Positions 1 to 11,270 of a stretch of DNA of 64,000 bases are shown here, in pieces. A model generated the notes under the pieces. It ran no database searches, was not told the origin of the DNA, and was given only the letters and a program-made list of their open reading frames with translations. The position numbers and the translations under genes are program-made. Origin of the DNA: Laccaria trichodermophora (taxonomy: Eukaryota; Basidiomycota; Agaricomycetes; Agaricales; Hydnangiaceae); assembly GCA_018417955.1 (NCBI GenBank), contig JACTVC010000003.1:2728001-2792000 (forward strand). Direction: 5' to 3'. How positions within the stretch are numbered: position 1 is the first letter of the stretch; every line of letters begins with the position of its first letter.

Positions 1-124
1 CGACGAGACATATCAGAACATTGTTATCGTGCAAACATAAGCTGGTAGAACACGCCATCGAAACAGCTACCGAAGAAGACGTGAATGACGAGTTGGTGCA
101 GGAGGCTCTGTATGAATACGAAAG
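1..124 (+). CDS. possible 3' part of an unknown exon, cut by the window edge
   Basis: A frame open from the left edge encodes an acidic, helix-like stretch (LVEHAIETATEEDVNDELVQ), then meets a possible donor GTGTGT at 125. The DNA from here to about 300 resembles 5010-5205, so this may be the tail of a gene whose downstream region was duplicated. I do not recognise the protein. The call rests only on the open frame and the donor-like site. Confidence 0.2.
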
Positions 125-300
125 GTGTGTATACCTTGTCCAACTCGTTTTGCATTTTGTTGATTCGGGAGGCTATGTAGCTCGATACATCAGAGGTTCC
201 AGCCTACTATACACCTCGATGCGAATGGGCAGGTGTCGGACTCGCAGAATTCAGATTCGAGCGATGGGATGGGCAGTATCCGCACGTTCCGTGTGTTTGG
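112..300. repeat. diverged duplicate of 5010-5205
   Basis: This stretch aligns with 5010-5205 through shared words such as AAAGGTGTGTAT and CATCAGAGGTTCCAG in the same order and at similar spacing. The second copy lies just upstream of the PD-like gene at 5299. Nothing else is recognised between 125 and 635; the longer frames here have no recognisable content. Confidence 0.5.
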
Positions 301-635
301 GGCTATCAAGATGGAGAGAGTCGTGTTTACCTCTATTACTTGACGATGGGCTTTATCCACAACGATGTTGTGTGTCTTGGAATGTCCACTGGCCACTTTG
401 GGCCGTTAGCGATTGCTTCATCCACTGCGTGAATATAAACGTCGTCTTCAAAGTTATTGGGAGATGTACACCTGGATGGGAACTTAAGAGAAAGTCGCCA
501 ATCACAGAGTGAACTAGTCAGGGGATAGTGACTTTGAGGCTGGTCGTGAAGCGCTGTTTCTATTCCAGGCCAGGGGCATGTAGCAACAGCGGCGTGTAAG
601 ATAGCGAATCGAAGATATCCATGCATAAGATTTGA

Positions 636-3378
636 CTATGCAACTACAGAATTTCCGCGAGGTGTTGCTCCAATCGCAGCCATGAAAGTTTCAAATGTCA
701 GCTTTCCATCACAGGTAACATAGTCATAAGTAGCGTTGGGCGACGGATTCCATCTTGGCTTGTGGACATACACGTCGTGGAAGAGGTCCCAAAGGGGTCG
801 TAGCCACTCCTTTCGAAGTGATTCGAAATCTTGTTGGATAGTTGAAAATATAACATCCATCGCATCCTCGCTGGATAAGAATGCAAATTTTTTGTCCTGA
901 CCGCCAGCCATCCATGCTTCAAAGGAGGGGTGTGCCTTTCCAGTTCTATATTGCATTCCTGTCTTCAGGTCGTAGTGGATCGCAGCCCATAGGAGAATGT
1001 AAAAGAGCGACTCTAGGTCGTGCCGGTAATAGTGGGTCCATGCATCCTTTTGACTTAGAAGATCACACGCCATGAAAGGTGTGGTTCCAGTGCGGTGAGT
1101 GGCGGTACTTCGAATGGGAATACCATCTCCGTCAACCGTTGATGACATGTCCCAGTCATTGACGACTCCCTTGACCTTCTTAGCATTGTCCACCGAGTAG
1201 AGCATCAAGTTGTCCTCGCTGAGATCGCGATGTAAAACGCGACCGTCTTTCCATGCGTGATAATGACCTGCGGGATTGTCAACCCAACTGAATAGTAAAA
1301 GACTTGGAACGACATACATTCCACGCAATCAAGAAATGCTTGCTTGAATTTGTTAAGGTCACCAGCTTCCCACAAACATTCGTACTGTTTTCCTGCCATT
1401 GCATGGAGATAGCGCGGCTTAATACTGTGACGGAGCGGCATCTTGAGGCCTAGGCGAGTCCACGGTAGGTCAAGGTCTTTTGGCTGATAAGTGGTATGAT
1501 ACTTGATGTCCGGCAAGTGGTCCGCCCAATCAGGGATCGCTTCTCGAAGAGCCGAAATCGTCTCGCCTTCAGGAGTACGAAATAGCCACTGCCAGCTCAT
1601 TTTCAAAGCTAGAAGGGGGTCTTCAACGATATCGTTGTCGTTTACCTCCTGGACCGAAAAAACCGAAGTACCGCGACCAACGATTCCATAGTAATTCGAT
1701 AGGGTTTCCTTGAAGCGGAAGCGAGGTACCCTTTTCTTTTCGCTACCGGTGGGAGGCAACATGATGAAGCATTTGTCAACAGCCTTTTTAGCAGGTGTCT
1801 CGGCGGGTGACTCTCCGGGAGCCGTCTCCACCTCCGGTTCTTCCACCTCAGGCTGTGTTACAGCTGACTCCTCGATCGCTGGCGCTGTGATCTCCAATGT
1901 CCGAGCATCTGTATTCGGGAGGGTTCCTTCCAAACGTAGCTCCCCTGGTCCAGGAGCTTCATGGTCGTTATCCGTCGCCGACTGAACTGGAAGAGAGGGA
2001 ATAGACCTGTAAAAAAAGGGACTGAACCCCGCTTGGTACTTGTCGGCTTGGCTGAGCGCAAACATAACAAGGGCCAAAAGATTGGGCTCCTCTCGGAAGT
2101 TAAAGGGCTCTGAACGCAAAATCGCATGACGGTCATAGTACCACAGTGACATCATCCATCGATCGATGTAAATGCCAGTGACATAATGACGGTTGCCAAC
2201 GCAAAGGCACTCCAAACCATAGGAAGCCAGCTGGACTTCTTTGGCAGTGGGGTTGAGGCTGCACTTTGCGCCACGCGAGGCTGTATCGTCTGCGGAACGT
2301 TTGCGTTTGCCAAGTCCCTCGGTCAACGGCAGGCCAGTACTGCTAGGAAGCTGGGATGGGTTCGGTAACGATTCCGTTGATGCATGTTGGGATGTCGATG
2401 AGGAAAGGAAGGGGTTTGGTAGTGTCGATGCGGAAGGGAAGGGAGATGGTTCGGATACGGTCGAACGTGTCCGTTGCGTCCGTGTTTTCGGGGCTTTCGC
2501 TCTTCCTGCAACGCTGTCCCTGCCGGAGCCAGATGCAGCGCGTGAGCCAGATGCATCACGGGAGCCAGATGTAGCGCGGGAGCCAGATGCAGCGCGTGAG
2601 CCAGATGTAGCGCGTGAGCCAGATGCAGCGCGGGAGCCTCGTCGCCCCGTACCCTGTTCCTGGGTTATATAACCCGGCAGAGAGTCCGACGATGGCAATG
2701 CAGTATGGTGGCTGTCTTCTGATATCGATGACATCTTTTCCTTCGCCTTGTCGGCGACGTTCTTGAATTCGATTATGCATTTCACGATGTCCCAGCAGTC
2801 AATGGCGGTGGGGATGGGCTTCCACATGCGCAACACGTCGGGTTTACGATTTGCGTATTTTGATTTGATGGTGTGACCGCCTCCTCTATCCCAAAATCCA
2901 TCGCGGCGCTCGCCCAGCTCAAAATGGGCATAAAGGTGATCCAATATCTGATCAACGATCTCCTTAAAGGGTGCGTGTAGTTTGGGTTCATCATCTGTTT
3001 GGGCAACCGTGTCGTAAGTAGAGACGGCTTCTGGATCGAGCTCCAATTCCATCGCTAATATTATAGCGATCTGTTCAGGTGAAAGCCCAAAAACCTGTTG
3101 AACAAAATTCTGGACGGTAATGTCCTCGTAGCGATTTCCGACAAGTTCATCTTTGAGGACTGAATCCATAACACTCCGGGTATGTTTATGCAAGCCATTC
3201 GTATGTATTTTGCGTGGCGTGGACATAGAGGACGTGACCGCTGTAGATATAGTCATTCTTGAGACTAACACAGCAAGAGCATTCTTGAAGACTCACACGA
3301 CCAGTCAGAGCCTTCCTGAGAAGAAAAATACGAGTAGACGGAGGAGCTAGAGTCAAACGAAGAATAAGAGCTGGCCAT
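636..3378 (-). CDS. FunK1-type fungal protein kinase, three exons, intact
   Basis: The gene joins 3378-3297, 3240-1318 and 1267-636 on the minus strand, with introns of 56 and 50 bp (donors GTGAGT and GTATGT) that restore one frame of 878 residues. The C-terminal half is a FunK1-type kinase domain. The catalytic loop reads LHRDLSEDN near residue 681, NDWD stands where most kinases have DFG, and the conserved YRHDLESLFYILLWA segment follows. The N-terminal part holds the RYEDITVQNFVQQVFG block shared with the copy at 8305-10938. The middle is Ser/Pro-rich and carries a GSRAAS/GSRATS repeat. All key kinase residues look intact, so this is the only functional member of the three-copy cluster. 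FunK1 kinases are expanded in Agaricomycetes; substrates are generally unknown. The start is the first ATG of a Ser-rich first exon that is matched in the second copy. Confidence 0.9.
2523..2640. repeat. 18-bp minisatellite inside the FunK1 coding region
   Basis: Six to seven copies of an 18-bp unit (GAGCCAGATGCAGCGCGT and close variants) lie in tandem. The unit is a multiple of three, so it encodes a hexapeptide repeat, GSRAAS or GSRATS, in the linker before the kinase domain. Copy number can change without breaking the frame. Confidence 0.85.
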
Positions 3379-3582
3379 GATGCCACAGAAGAGGGCTTTT
3401 AAACCACAAAGCGAGTCAGGAATTTGGAAAGAGGACAATGGTCATGATTGACGGAATTCCAAAGTAGCGATCAAGTAGTGATCCCATCAACAACACGTGG
3501 TGACAACAGATGGCTTTATTGGGTCTCCTCAAGGTCTCCTACATTGCTTTGCTTGGAGGCGGCTCGGGTAAACTACGCTTCA

Positions 3583-4235
3583 AAACAATCGATAATCTCG
3601 TCCAAACCCATTACGTTGACCCTCATGTTGATCGATAAGGATGGTCATCAAAAGAGGGCGGGTTCTTAAGATTTCAATGTACTTCCCAAATTTCAAATTC
3701 ACCATCCTCATGTTGCCCCCATAAGTATTTTTTGCGAGTTTGTCTCACGGATAGCCGGAGGAGACGAAATTGCAAAGTCGTGAATCAACTTGGAATCAAC
3801 AACACTTGAACTCGTGTTCAAAGCGCATCAGAAGCGCGGCTATCCAATAAGTAAACGCTAAATATATGATAAACCTCGTTGAAAATCTTGCTGTTTATGT
3901 AGGCGTAAGTGTAGCCTTGTAGTGAGAAAATTCAGTGCCTCCTACATATATGTTAGCGTCAGAGTGACGGCCCCTGGTTGGCAATTTGAGTGCAGCTTGC
4001 TTGTAGCTCGGGGATACTAAACTTCAAGAAAATCGATAATCATGTCCGAACCCAGTGTTGTCCCTCATGTTGATCGATAGGGATGGTAATCAAACGGGGG
4101 TTTTTGGCATCCAATGTATACCTAGTTATGTATATCCATTCTTCAAAATTACCGTCCTCAATGACTCCTCATGTTGCCGCTCAGTCGGACTGGCCCCATT
4201 GTGGCCCCATATAATTTTCTTATGCCAATTTGTGT
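3583..4235. repeat. two diverged copies of a non-coding repeat in the spacer 3379-5298
   Basis: The blocks 3583-3735 and 4026-4235 share CGATAATC, CCTCATGTTGATCGATA, GGATGGT-ATCAAA and a later CCTCATGTTGCC in the same order. They form a degenerate direct duplication with a period near 440 bp. No gene is recognised in the rest of 3379-5298. Frames at 4318-4638 and 4744-4989 are open but have no recognisable domain or supported splice sites. Confidence 0.45.
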
Positions 4236-5009
4236 GACCTAAAAAGGGAATTCAGGAAGGGGGCGAGTATCATATCCCTTTCTCAGAAAAACAACTAGCA
4301 ATCGTTCCATGTAGCCAGTGCCAAGTTCTGACGGTCAAATTGAAAGCTCCGGTTTACCCAAGGGACAAGAATTGACTCACCTTCAATTAGGAAACGAAAG
4401 ATCAGATAATAAAGCCATGAAATGCGGTTTTCTAGATGTAGATCTATGCAAGGACCACGATGAAATTACAGGATCGCGCTTGTCGCTATTTCAAGGTAAG
4501 AAATTTTCCGAAGGGATCAGAACAAAATACTTCGTTCGACTTTGGAGCGTTTCTTTAAATGACTTGAAGGCACAAGGCTGGAAACATCAAGAGGGTGTGA
4601 TGCCCAAAGCGCAAGGTCTCACGCGACCGCCTTGTTAGATGTATGTGGTCCATTCCGAATGAGCGGTTTTGAGGACTCCTCCCATCGTTATCCGCTTGCA
4701 GCCGCTGGCGCGCCCAACCCGAGCTCTGCGTCAAAGATAAAATGTGCAGGGTTGGCAGGTGGTGCCTTCATTCTCCGATCCACACGTCTTATGCCACACC
4801 CCATCTGACATCTCCTCATACTCTAAACTTTCAGGACCTGCATTGTCAGCACACAGGATGTCATTATGTGATGAAAGTCGTCGATCCACGGTCTTCCAGG
4901 CCAGAGTGGAGCCATTGCCGAGACCTGAAGGACTTGATGAAAGGAAAGCTGGGTTAGGGGATCGGGTGAGGCGACAAAGCATTGGTTAAAACAGGCAGGT
5001 TTCTTTATG

Positions 5010-5205
5010 GGTACAAAAGGTGTGTATGCGTTGTCCTACTTGGGATACGCGCTTCATTGATTTGGGAGTCTGTGCAGCTGAACCGCATCAGAGGTTCCAG
5101 TCTGTATGCCTTAACGTGAATGAGCAAGTGTCGAAGTCAAGGGATTCGAGGCAACGTCGTGGGCACGATCGAGAGTTAGCGGCTATTATGTAAGAAGGGG
5201 AGCTG
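5010..5205. repeat. second copy of the 112-300 block, upstream of the PD-like gene
   Basis: This is the counterpart of 112-300. It lies about 100 bp before the start of the six-exon gene at 5299 and may belong to its promoter region. A (CAC/ACC)n-rich stretch at 5276-5299 runs up to the start codon. Confidence 0.45.
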
Positions 5206-5298
5206 TGTTTTACCTCTGGGGTAGCCAACGACGTCATCAATTCATTGGTGGTGCATGGTGGTCTCATCAACACTATTACCACCACCACCTCCACCACC

Positions 5299-6571
5299 AT
5301 GCCTGAAACCCAGACACACGAGCGTAAACGCATCGCTGCTGATATGCGCGAGAGAATGATGAGCTCCCTCAATGTTCTACTCGAGAAATATTCCGGAATA
5401 GACAAAACGGAGGAGGAAATGGCAGAAGTGGAGAAAAATATGGACGAATGTCGTCGCTTTTTGGAAGAAAGAATAGTTGGTACCCTTTGAATTTACTTGG
5501 CTATGATTCCTCAATATTTTCCAGAAAGTGACGTTCTCAGATGCCTCAAAGGTTGAACTTGAAAACTTGAATGTCAAGACGGGGCAACTCATTTTCAACC
5601 CTCGCAAGATCGATCAGTTGGCACAAGCTCGAGCGCAGCATGTCGTTGTTGGGGAACAGTTAAAAGACCTTGGCTCTCGATTGCAAAAGATCTATCGGCG
5701 CGTAAATATGATGGTAGGCATTGGCTGCCTGTCGACCGCCCTTCAAACTATGCTTAGTCGTCGCTGGAAAAGTAGCAGATTGGGGCTAGGATGATTTTCG
5801 AAGCCATTCTCATGTCATTGGGAGACATTATTACAACACTGTCTCCCAATCGAGGTTTTGTTATCATTCCGGAAATGAAACCAAAGGATGCCTTGTTCAC
5901 GAATCGAGGATATCAGGTGAAATTCACTGGGACTATTGACTACGTTGTCATCCAGTGCGAGAAAGGCAAAAACGGCGACTACCAGGGTAATTTGCTTCAT
6001 TGTTGATTCCCCCATGGTTCCGCTCATTTCTTCTGCTCTCAGAATTTCTTGTTAGTGAAACCCGGACTGAACTTGAAGGCGTTTTCCGGTCTGCGGCTGG
6101 ACACTTCTTCCTCATAGAAGCCGAATTGAGATCACCTGAGTGGGATGAACTCATCCCGGAAGCCGTCGCGCAGGCAATGACGATTTCGTCGAACGCGAAG
6201 TGAGTGTTCATATTCCCAAACTGTGCTCCGATTGATCATCGCTGGTCTGTACAACAGCTTGAATACTGTTCGCTTCTGCGTTTCAGATGGCACCTATTTC
6301 GCCTTTTATGTGTTGAAAAAGAAAAGGGGGGTCTTCACATACTATGGATCAATCTTTCGGAAAGTTCATCCAGACGATGATAATTTTGACGACGAGCTTC
6401 AAGTGATTATAAACCTTCTTCTTGAATGGGTATGTTTACTTTGCAGTACTAGTAAGCCCTTGCATGGTCTAATCATGTCATCAGCTCCAGCCCACACGAA
6501 CTGATTTGTATCAATTGAAAGAGAACCGTAGGTTTGTCAGGCATCTCGCCCGTGCTGAACAGGGCATATGA
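5299..6571 (+). CDS. six-exon gene, possible PD-(D/E)XK nuclease-like fold
   Basis: Exons 5299-5475, 5525-5713, 5779-5986, 6043-6199, 6258-6429 and 6485-6571 join in frame through five 49-65 bp GT-AG introns to give 329 residues. Residues 1-59 are charged and likely helical or coiled coil. The C-terminal half has the order of elements seen in PD-(D/E)XK-like folds: a strand with TIDYVV (Asp about 176), a strand with FFLIEAEL (Glu 217 and 219), a helix with AVAQAM, then a beta hairpin VRFCVSDGTYFAFYVL. The second motif is E-x-E rather than E-x-K, so activity is doubtful and the fold assignment is an inference. A second copy, broken by insertions, is at 13851-14182 and 49291-49569 on the minus strand; its conservation across the splice sites supports this gene model. 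The function is unknown. Confidence 0.7.
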
Positions 6572-7245
6572 GGTTTTTTTTTTGCTTTTCTGAGATTTAA
6601 ATCTCTGTAACAGTCGAGGTCCCCGAATGTCCTTCACATTCCTCCTTCCTTGATTATTCAATACATCGCTCTTATTTTTGGTAATATCTTTGCGGTAAAT
6701 TCCATCACGTTGGCTTTATCAATCTGGACGATGAAGTGGAGCATCTCACCACAAGCTCTCCCGCTCGCTCAAAAGAAGAGGCTTCGAACAACAAACTAGT
6801 AGGAGAGAAATTTTTTTTCAACTGAACCTCTACTCAAACAGCGAACCCGAAGGCCTGACCTCCAGGCTAATCATCTTCCCCTTCCGCTGCCGACAACTCT
6901 TTATAGTTGTTTCACTCAAGGTTGAAGAGAACCAGAAACTCGTTGTTCAGAAGTGTAACTGGCGCACAACAGTCATTCCCGACTACATATTTAAACGAAT
7001 ATAAAGTCCAGAAATTGTCTGGAACACAAAAAGCTGACGTTGGTAAGAACCCGAAAATCTGTCAAACGGACACGATTGTTACGAGTAATGTCGGCGGCTG
7101 AAGAACTAGTCTGGGAAATGCTGTACTCACCATTGTTCAGAAATGGCATCGTTTTTTAGGAGATCAAGGAGGTGACTCCGCGAATCCGAGCGTCGGGTAC
7201 AGCTCGAACAGCTACTTAAAGCCTGCAAACAAAAAAGTCGTCAGT
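6572..7245. other. spacer without a recognised gene
   Basis: This holds the 3' region of the preceding gene (a T-rich run near 6572-6584, a stretch up to about 6640 matched at 13851-13935 on the other strand) and then sequence leading to the phosphotransferase relic. I see no supported coding exon. Confidence 0.5.
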
Positions 7246-8152
7246 TTGCAATTCCGAACACCAAAGCTCGAGTACCTTTGCTCGAATAATCCCAAAAAAT
7301 TCTATTGTCCAACAGGGTTTCTCGCGGCAATGATCCTACGCATTCTCTTTACCTGCTTGCGGTGGGTCCTCCCAACATCTCTAAGGCGCCGCATATACCT
7401 CTTCTTCGACCGCATCGGTGTAAAAATGTACGGCCCCACAGACTTTTCAGTCCAACGCCTCCCTGGAAATCTCTTCCTCAAGCGCAGTATAGCAGCAATT
7501 CAGGAAGTCGAAGCAATGCGTATCGTCGCAGCCCACACCACCATTCCCATCCCCAAAGTCATCGACCTCCTCGACAATGAGTATATCCTAATGACTGGAT
7601 TGCCGTGTGACACCCTTGGTCCCGCGTTCTATCGTATGGACGAGCGACAGGTTGAACATGAGCGAAAGTCACTTCAGAGGACTTGAATGATACAACAACT
7701 GACAACAACTACAAAGTATTCCGCAACATCCCGTTGCAAACGGCGTCATTTGCAGTCCTTTGCCAACGATGCCATGCTGCGACATCAACCAAGTAGAAGA
7801 AGATGCTTTTGGACCCTTTCCTGATCTAGCATCCTTTCATGAGTTCCTGCCGGGCCATGGCCAGCCCAAGGAATCCGAAGAGCGCGGTACACTCAAAACC
7901 ACAACGGATTGTATACACACACGGGGACCTCACAGTTGAGGAATATCCTATGCGAGAACGGTGAGAATACTGGGATCATCGATTGGACTTGTGCAGGGTG
8001 GTAGGTACCCTGCATACTGGGAGCTCGGAAATGCTGTGTATGTGCATTGGAATTACCAGGAGTGGAGGGAGACGTGTCGCGCGATATGGCCAGGGTATAC
8101 GTATGATGAGGAGCTCGATGTAAAAATTGGGTTATGGATGGACAGAAATTGA
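7246..8152 (+). pseudogene. aminoglycoside/choline phosphotransferase (APH)-family relic
   Basis: The first open segment (7246-7686) has the APH N-lobe signature: a strand with RLPGNLFLKR, then EVEAMRIVAAHTTIPIPKV and a hinge-like EYILMTGLP. Downstream the family continues in other frames: a VICSPLP-CCD block near 7745-7785, the catalytic THGDL near 7915-7930, then TGIIDWTCAGW near 7966-8001, and YPAYWELGNA near 8004-8035. At least two shifts are visible: one extra base just after HGDL, and a tandem GGTAGGTA duplication at about 8000-8007 that breaks GW/YPAYWE. A further frame change lies before HGDL. Fungal APH-like proteins are phosphotransferases of mostly unknown substrate. Sequencing errors could mimic single-base shifts, but several in one gene favour a pseudogene. 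The start could also be the ATG at 7330. Confidence 0.8.
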
Positions 8153-8304
8153 GTGGTTGGTAACGTCTTTCTCGTCATCCTGATGTTTTCCTGCTTTGTG
8201 AGCAACGGATCTGAAATATTGTGAATGAGATTAGTCTTATCTTTGAATCATGTCATGGTTACATATCGACTGACATTGTAATCGAGTATCACAACAAAAA
8301 TGGA

Positions 8305-10938
8305 TCAAGCTACAGTGTCACAAATATCCTTGCCTCGTGGTGTCACTTTGATAGCTGCCATGAACTTCTCAAATGTTACCTTTCCATAGCATGTAGCATA
8401 GTCGTACGTCTTGCCTTCCTCGGACGACGGACGTGGAACATTTCCAACTGCCCGAAACATCTCCCATAATGGTCTAATCCACTCATTTTCGAGATCCTTG
8501 AATTCTTCTCCGATTGCGTCGAAAACGTTATCTCTGATGGCGGGGCAACCCAGGAAAGCTCCCTTCGCAACCCCGATGTGTAAGAGTCCTCCCCCATTCC
8601 AGAACGCGACAGCCGGATGCACTTTCACATTGCTTGGTAATTGTCTAACCTGCTTCTTGTTTTCCAGGTCGTAATGCACAGCGGCCCAGATGAGGATGTA
8701 GAAAAAAGACTCGAGGTCATGACGATATTGGTGAAGACAAGTACCGTACACACCCGAAACTTCAAATGCCATGAAAGGGGCAGTTCCAATACGAAGTTTC
8801 GCCAAACTTGTTGGCGCCTCGCCTTCACTTGTCAGCACAGACGCCATATCCCAATCATTGACAATGCCGTTGACACCTTTCGAGTGCGTCTTCAATCGGT
8901 CACCAGGCTCGATGATGTCGACCATCAAATTTTTGTCACTGAGGTCCCGATGTAATACTTTCCCCTCTTTCCAAGCGTGATAGTGACCTGTAAAAATATT
9001 GCGTCAGCTGAATATGCATACACTGAGCCAAAAGATAGATGATTGCGTACATTCGACGCAATCAAGGAAGGCCTACTTGAATTCTTGGATGCCTCCAGCT
9101 TCCCACAGAGGGACATATTTCTTCTCTACCGTTGCGTTCAAACATCGTGGCTCGATTTTGCTTCCCTCTGGAATGACGACATTCATGCGAGTCCATGATA
9201 GGCCCAAGTCCTTCGGGGAGTATGAAGCGTGAAACCTCAAGTCAGGAAGATGGTCCTTCCAGGCAGGAATAGACTTTCGAAGTGCATCAATGATAACACC
9301 TTCTGCAAATTGAAAGGTATACTGCCAGCTCATCTTCAAGACCAGCTCATCAGCAGCCACGTTCCTGCCGATCACCTCCTGGACTAGAAACACTGAAGTA
9401 CCACGACCAGTAATGCCATAGTACATCGTTAATCGTGAAACAAACTGGTGGCGGCTTATCGTTGCCTGCATCAGGGCTTGGAAGTATGACGTAGCACTTT
9501 TCGAGAGCCGAAACAGGCCTGTCGACCAGTGGAGTTGGGGGAATGTTTAGAGATTCAACGTGATCATCCTCAGGTGTAACGACCTTCTCCATCTCGGACT
9601 CAAGCATAGCAGGAGGGGGCGAGGGGGGAGTCGCCGAGAAATATGGATTGAACCCAGCGTGGCGTAAATCACAATGAGCGAGCCCAAAGGCGACAAAATA
9701 CGAGGTTGCTCAGAAAAGTCAAATGCTGCTGTGTGGAAGACCGCATGACGGTCATAATACCACAGTGATGTGGTATAAGAGTCGATAAATATACCAGTCG
9801 CATATTGGCGATTGACGACGGAGAGGCAGTCCACAGCGTATGAAGCAAGCTGTACTTCACCAAGGGTAAGGACAAGCTTCTGGCGTTTGTGGTCCACTGA
9901 GCTTGCGTCGTCGTCACTGTCACGTTTGCGTTTGCCTAATCCCCCTGACGAAGTATCCGATGTTGTGACAGAGCCATCTAGCAAGGCGTCTCGCATAGCT
10001 GGAAGAGACGGCGGACAGCATATTTTGGTTCTCAATGTATGAGGTTCCAGGGGCGGCATAGCCGGTGTGGAAGCTGCTCCTGTCAGGGAGTCATGCTGGG
10101 ATAAGGATGATGAGTGAGATGATTTGAGAAGGGGTGGAAGGCTGGCTCCAGCAACCTGTAAGCTGTCAAACTGAACCCTGCTAGAATCTGATTGGACTGC
10201 GGCAGTTGTACCAGCGCCTGGCTTATTAGCAACGACATGACCCGCCACCATCTCGTCAGTTCCGGTGCCTACTGCAGAAAATGATGTAGTCGTCGAGTCC
10301 ACAACTTCGGTGTCCTCCAAAATGGGCCCCACGCTCTTCCCTTTCTTTCGCTTCTTAAACTCGACGACAGACTTGACCAGAGGCCATTCGGCCTTCTTCT
10401 GAATTGGATTCCACATGCGAAGCATGTCAGGTTCGCGACCTGCATACTGTGACATGATGTAGGAGCTGCCCTGCTTGTCCCAAAAGTCGTCACAAATTTC
10501 GGTCGGGGATATCCACAAGAGAGAGTTCGCGTCGTTGAGTAGCTGCTGGAACATTTTACGGAAAGGAAGATGCAGCTGAGGATCCGGCGAGTGGGCAACA
10601 ATGTTCTGGTAATCCTCGAGGGCCGATGGATCGAGCGTCCATCGCTCCGCAAGAATGCGAGTGGCGAGATCGGGCTCCAGCCCCCAAACCTGCTCAACAA
10701 AATTTTGGACAGTGACATCCTCGTAGCGATATCCTGAGAGATCCGACTGTAGTTCTCTGTCCATAAGTCTACGCCTATGGCCTGGTAAGCCATTTGCGCC
10801 AAACTTTGATATTGACGAGGTATATGATGCTGTAATTCAATGAGGAAAAATCAACTGCGAAATCGATTGTGAGAACCTACATGACTCTGAGTAGTCTGAG
10901 TGGCTCGACCAGTAGCCGTCTGAGCGAGAGCCGGACAT
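8305..10938 (-). pseudogene. FunK1-type kinase pseudogene, second copy
   Basis: This has the same three-exon plan as 636-3378: exon 1 10938-10881, intron 10880-10830 (GTAGGT), a long exon, intron 9050-8988, and a last exon 8987-8305. The kinase motifs are present, including VLHRDLSDKN, GIVNDWDMAS and YRHDLESFFYILIWA. Three lesions break it. A one-base loss near 9690-9705 moves out of frame at PRIL/VAFGLAHCD. A second shift lies near 9430-9455 before YYGITGRGTS. A stop (TAG) replaces the Gln of FKQAFLDCVE just before the second intron, at about 9073-9075. It is a head-to-tail neighbour of the other two FunK1 copies and keeps the N-terminal RYEDVTVQNFVEQVWG block. A truncated N-terminal product could still be made, but without a kinase domain. 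Confidence 0.85.
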
Positions 10939-11270
10939 GTAGTTGTCTGAGTGGGAGCTCGATTCAAACGACCCACAGCGTTTGAGGTTTATGGGCCCAT
11001 ACATAATCGCAAAAAGTATACAGCCTTATCACAGAGGAAAAGATTTCGGAGTCAAGGTGTGATGAAGGTGGCTGGGGGAGATAAATCCGATGATCCAGAG
11101 TCAGGTCTACAGTTGTTGATGTGACATGCGCGTGCCTCGCACAAATGTTGTCACGCGCCATTTTTTCTAGTGTAAACTGTTACAATAGCGCGCTGGATTT
11201 ATTGGCGCATTCCACATAATGACGATGACGTACCTCGTAACGAAATCCAAATCAGAGAAATTTATATATC
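10939..11270. other. spacer between two FunK1 copies
   Basis: This is the presumed 5' region of the 8305-10938 copy and the 3' flank of the next one. I see no coding exon, repeat or RNA gene in it. Confidence 0.5.

Noticed and set aside
1205..1317. Longer reading of the FunK1 main exon through the second intron
   Set aside because: The read-through tail lacks family similarity, while splicing at GTATGT joins directly to the HRD motif as in the second copy.
4318..4989. Frames of 106 and 81 codons in the spacer
   Set aside because: No recognisable motif, no supported splice sites and no homologue in the window; not enough to call a gene.
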